A program made the position numbers and the translations under genes. A stretch of 64,000 nt of DNA from Massospora cicadina (lineage: Eukaryota > Entomophthoromycota > Entomophthoromycetes > Entomophthorales > Entomophthoraceae). How positions within the stretch are numbered: position 1 is the first letter of the stretch; each line of letters opens with the position of its first letter. The stretch covers positions 47,645 through 111,644 of the forward strand of contig JAKSZP010012118.1 in the NCBI GenBank assembly GCA_022478985.1, written 5' to 3'. Positions 60,484 through 64,000 of this stretch are shown piece after piece. The notes under the pieces were generated by a model. The model saw only the letters and a list, made by a program, of their open reading frames with translations, did not search any database and was not told where the DNA came from.

Positions 60484-60501
60484 CCCTGTAGTGAGCACCA
60501 G
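60484..60501 (-). other. G3 primer-binding site
   Basis: The minus strand after the 5' LTR reads CTGGTGCTCACTACAGGG, so TGG pairs with a tRNA CCA end one base after the LTR as annotated. It is shared with N2. The tRNA was not identified; the sequence does not look like the initiator-Met site TGGTATCAGAGC. Confidence 0.68.
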
Positions 60502-60841
60502 TCTGGAAGTTTTGAATTACACTTCCAATGGGCAGGTTTAATCTCAAGGTTACACTGGGTGGATTTGTAAAAAAGGCAATAAATTTAAATGAAAATACAG
60601 GTTATAATTTGACCTGATTTTTATTATCAAAAAGAGGTTATATCTATAGGATTCATAACTTCTTGTAATCTATCAGAGCAAATTAATCTCTGCGTGATCA
60701 AATCTTCAATCAATTGATCAGGATTAGATTGATTGTTAACCTTGATAGATTGTGATATATTGCTCGCTCCTTCCTATGATGTCAGGGGAATTGATGAAGT
60801 GGATTTTTTTGGAGATATGAGAATTTGGTGAAATCCCAACA
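60502..60841 (-). repeat. G3 5' LTR
   Basis: Starts tctggaagttttgaattaca and ends gtgaaatcccaaca on the plus strand. It pairs with 54455-54793. Confidence 0.87.
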
Positions 60842-60846
60842 CCTTC

Positions 60847-61190
60847 CCTAGTCTCTTTCTTGAAGGGATCTGCATCAACTCAACAAACTTGCTTTTATGT
60901 AGGTCTAGGCCTCACTAGCGTCTGATCTCACATAGATTTTGATGGGTTATATTTTTTTTCTGCGATCCATCCCCCCTCCCCCAAGAGGCGACATAGGCGA
61001 AATCATCCTCAAATCAAGGACAATCAATAAAAATAAAAAGTATAAAATATATCGGTTTTCTATGCAATTTTATAACCCTTTTTTCCGCTATTTTCATCAA
61101 TCTTTATTTTTTTTTCTTCTTTTTTCAATGGTACTTGACCTTGTTTTAGTTCAGCTATCCGCCTTTTTAATTTATTCCTCCAAACTGGAT
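60847..61190. other. Unassigned, AT-rich, probably 3' end of G4 or its host DNA
   Basis: No motif. It contains a C-rich run (ccatcccccctcccccaaga, 60967-60986) that on the minus strand is a purine tract and could mark the 3' end of G4, but no matching LTR was found. Confidence 0.35.
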
Positions 61191-61199
61191 CCTAGGTAT

Positions 61200-62560
61200 A
61201 CTTAGGCCTACCAGTTTACAATGATTCAGAGGTCTTACTTTTTTAAGACTTAACCATCTATATTGGTCCAGAGGTCATTTTTTGGACTTGACCAAATCAT
61301 CAGGACATAACAAACTTAATGGTTCAGCGGTCCTTCAGGAACTCTTTTTTTTCTTGATCCATCACTTTAAATACTTAGCTTGGACTCTATTTACTAACCT
61401 TTCATCCAAGAGGTTCTTGATAGAGTAGGCGTCTGTCGCCATCTTAGCAATAATCTCAAAATGGACCTGAACATAACGCATCCGTTTTTTTCTTCCCCCA
61501 AAACCATGCATACCGCAGTAGGCAACTCTTTTGCCTATTTAGTATTCTAATAAGGCTGGCCAGTTCTTATCATCCATCATTTTTGCTTTTATCCTTTTCT
61601 TCAAAGTCATATTGAATGCTTACAATTGCATTTTGATCATGATATTTGTCAAACGGTTCATATACTGTTCTACACTCATCCCTGATGTTGGTTCCACCAC
61701 CAAATATAAAATTGGTGGCAACGCGGCCTTCCTTTAATATAGCATCTCAAATGACATCAAACCCATTGTCATATGATGACTGATATTGTAGGCAAATGTC
61801 ACTGAACCCAGGTATGTTCCCCATGCAAAAGTTCTTCCTGTGACCAGCTTCCTCAGTGTCATGGCCAGCATCCAATTAACTCGTTCCACCAGTCCATTTA
61901 TCTCCAGCTAGTAGGGTACAGACACAATTCCTCAAAACCATCATCTCATTTAACTGCTGGATCACAAGAGATGTGAAGTTTGTCCCATTCTTGCTCAGAA
62001 AGACCTGCGGGAATCCATTCTGGTATACTACTTGATCCAGGATGAACTTTGCAGTACTGGTAGCGTCTACTTTCGCCAGGGCCTTCATTTTGACCCATAT
62101 CATCAGAATATTGATCGCAACTATTATATCCTTGACACCCCTGTGCTCATCATCAGCAGTCCCATCATGTTGATGGACACTGATGCCAAGCAAATCCAGG
62201 GCGGACCAGTCAGTATCCAGGCATATTTTTATGTTGCTTGTGCAACTGGCACTCCACACAACAAGCTAGATAGTCAGCAACATCATAGTTGATTAATTCC
62301 TTGTAGTACTGCAAATATGGTCGTTTTTTCTCAGGCCTCCATGCCCGACAACTTTATGAGTGGCTTGAATGATAGCTGCTCTTTCTGATGGCTTTGGTAA
62401 TAGTAACCGTTTACCATTAATTGTCTTAAAAACTTGCCCATCTATGGGCTCAGTGCTTTCCATTGATATTTGAAGTGCACCTTTTATTTTTTGGGGATTG
62501 TTCCAAATTTCTCCATTGACCATTCTCTGTAATAGCTCGTCCGCTTGCTGTTATACTATC
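61200..62560 (-). pseudogene. pol: G4 integrase
   Basis: The N-terminal zinc region is THKVVGHGGLRKN (~62365-62325). Core pieces: DIIVAINILMIWVKMKAL (~62140-62085), GFPQVFLSKNGTNFTSLVI (~62005-61950; the Asp of SDNG is changed to Lys) and TYLGSVTFAYNISHHMTMG (~61820-61765). C-terminal pieces continue to about 61380. Organisation and sequence style match N2 and G3 (no chromodomain seen), but it is more decayed. Confidence 0.8.
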
Positions 62561-62599
62561 TGGACCATTGGTAACTGCAATAAGCCATCCTCATTCTGA

Positions 62600-63790
62600 T
62601 AAGAAGCCCCCACTCAGTGTACAATCTCATAATGTAAGCCTGCAACTTCAATGCCCATCAGGCCAGTCATCCTTCTTGTTCATAAAAATTGTGAGGCCAA
62701 CGCAATGAGGAGTTGTCTGTCACCACTTTGAAGTGCATTACATGGATGTACACCCAAACTGTTTACAGGAATATATGACTGCAAGGCATTCATGCTCAGT
62801 TATAGTGTAGTTCCTCTCAGCAGTTGGGAGTGTCTGGCTCACATATGCCACTGTATGTTCTTCCCCAAGTTCATCTACTTGGCTTAATATGGCGCCGATC
62901 ACCATCAACATAGCATCAGTTTGTATAATAAATTCTCAATTGCGTTTGGATATTTCAAAATTGGAGAATCTATTAAGTAATGGCGTAACTAATTGAAGGA
63001 TTTCTGCGCTTCTTCATTCCATACAAATCCTTTCTTTGTATCCTTTAATAGATAAAATAAGGGCTCAGCAATTCTGGAAAATCTTGGATAAATCTTATAT
63101 AGTATCTAACCATTCCAAGGAACAATTGGATATCTTAAACACTCTTTAGTGCAGCCATTTGTTCATTGTCTTCGATCTTCTTGGCTTGCAGCTTCAGTCC
63201 ACTAGAGTTGATCATGAATCCCATATATTCCAACTCTTTCTTACAGAAGTGACACTTCCTTGGCTTTATCTTTGGGTTATCCACAGAAAGTCTCTTGAAC
63301 ACTTCCTCCAAATAGTGTAAATGGTTAGCAGATGTTCTACTGAACACATTGATATTGTACAATTACACCATGATGCATGACAACTCCAAGTCATTTAATA
63401 AAGCGTCCATGGCCCTCTGGAACGTCGCAGGCACATTGCATAGACCCTAGGCATCCTTGTCAGTTGATATAGCCCATGCACTGTATATAATTGCGCATTT
63501 TTCTTGTTCTCTCAAGGCAAATCAATTTGCCAATATCCTTATACTAGATCCATCACGGGGAAATACTTTGCTTCCCCCAATCAATCAATTGCATTATCAA
63601 TTTTTTTGGTAGGTGATACAAATCCTTCTTCATAATCTTATTCAGCTTCTGGTAATCAATCATCATCTTTACAGAGCCAACCTTTTTCTTCATGATAAGA
63701 ATTGGACTTTCTACTTTTTCTTTCCACTTGATCTCACTTTTGAGCAATTTATTTAAAAAAGTTTTTTTATCCACCTTCATCTGGCCACGC
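62600..63790 (-). pseudogene. pol: G4 reverse transcriptase - RNase H, truncated at its N-terminus
   Basis: The RT begins near 63790 with KSEIKWKEKVESPILIMKKK and MMIDYQKLNKIMK (~63700-63640). The catalytic loop is destroyed (stop then LYNINVFS for YLDDI.VFS, ~63365). The thumb follows (CHFCKKELEYMGFMINSSG). RNase H is well kept: FIIQTDAMLMVIGAILSQVD (~62935-62876), EHTVAYVSQTLPTAERNYTI and TEHECLAVIYSC. Everything upstream of RT (gag, protease) is missing; the element abuts segment R4 at about 63795. Confidence 0.84.
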
Positions 63791-63800
63791 CCATTTCCTA

Positions 63801-64000
63801 TTCAATGTCCTCAGATCCGCCGCCCTCCACCCCATTGTGGGGCAGCGGTGCTCCACCGCCTAGCATTTTCCACCCAGTGGGCAAATGCATTTGGACAGGC
63901 TCAAACAGACCACCCACCTCAGCCAGCCGGTTTATCCCCATGGGACTTAGCGCTCCACCTGGTGCGCATCCACCCTTCTCGCCCCCATCCACTCGCCCTC
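63801..64000 (+). repeat. Segment R4, opening of another unknown 1.9-kb repeat copy
   Basis: GC-rich relative to its surroundings. It shares tgtggggcagcggtg, gcattttccacc, aaatgcat and gcgctccacctggtgc with R1 (3546-3760) and the first parts with R2 and R3. In the plus frame it reads LWGSGAPPPSIFHPVGKC, which aligns with VWGSGETPPKF (R2) and IWGSGAIPPAF (R1). It is cut by the window edge. Confidence 0.65.

Larger units (their letters stand above)
54450..60846 (-). mobile_element. G3, Ty3/gypsy element with collagen-like gag segment
   Basis: The element is 54455-60841 (about 6.4 kb) with direct LTRs of about 340 bases. It is flanked by an exact 5-base duplication ccttc (54450-54454 and 60842-60846). 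Minus-strand order: 5' LTR, primer site, gag N-terminal part, Gly-X-Y stretch, coiled-coil gag, protease, RT, RNase H, integrase, polypurine tract, 3' LTR. The LTRs differ at roughly one base in seven, so it is an old copy, yet pol keeps long open stretches. Confidence 0.9.

Noticed and set aside
63798..63992. Gly/Pro-rich 64-codon minus-strand open frame
   Set aside because: It is the antisense of segment R4, whose plus frame is the one conserved between copies.
1..64000. Repeat-induced point mutation (RIP) as the cause of decay
   Set aside because: Homologous differences between LINE copies sit at CpG with changes to both TG and CA; no CpA bias was evident by eye.
1..64000. CRISPR arrays, bacterial operons, riboswitches, origins
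   Set aside because: No regularly spaced short repeats or bacterial gene structure; the content is eukaryotic retroelements.

Overview
The window looks like a stretch of a large, repeat-dominated eukaryotic nuclear genome. It holds no intact host gene, rRNA or tRNA gene that I can support. Almost everything recognisable is a decayed retroelement: L1/Tx1-like LINEs with a CCHC ORF1 and an APE endonuclease, Ty3/gypsy LTR elements (one with a chromodomain), and small tRNA-derived SINEs. Chromodomain gypsy elements, this LINE type and moderate AT richness fit a fungus with an expanded genome (I suspect an early-diverging, Entomophthorales-like lineage), but that is inference and no host marker gene is present to prove it.

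Layout: 1-2527 is the 5' half of LINE copy A (minus strand, cut by the window edge). 2528-11678 is old intergenic DNA with SINEs (3298-3432, 7637-7928, 7941-8080), a head-to-tail pair of unknown ~1.9-kb repeat units (3546-7390), a diverged direct-repeat pair (8092-8340, 9460-9700) and a tiny retroposed insert (11412-11459). LINE copy B (11697-16934, plus) and LINE copy C (17661-22921, minus) are full-length members of the same family as A, each with perfect target-site duplications. 24076-32121 is a second, larger LINE (LINE2, plus), also with a target-site duplication; it sits inside another copy of the unknown repeat (segment R3).

From about 35.9 kb the window is a nest of gypsy elements. 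A plus-strand host element (H1) is split by two minus-strand insertions: N1 (36491-42521, 900-bp LTRs, chromodomain) inside its reverse-transcriptase gene and N2 (44567-51113, 560-bp LTRs) near its integrase end. A third minus-strand element, G3 (54455-60841, 340-bp LTRs), carries a collagen-like Gly-X-Y stretch in its gag region. A fourth, G4 (about 61380-63790), is a pol remnant that ends against another copy of the R repeat (63801-64000).

No element appears coding-competent: all carry frameshifts and stops, and several have lost catalytic residues. The best preserved parts are the G3 reverse transcriptase (one internal stop) and the LINE2 catalytic loop. Structural marks (target duplications, LTR ends, primer sites, polypurine tracts) are still readable and give the insertion order. 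All coordinates and identities were judged by eye; frameshifted genes are given as spans.
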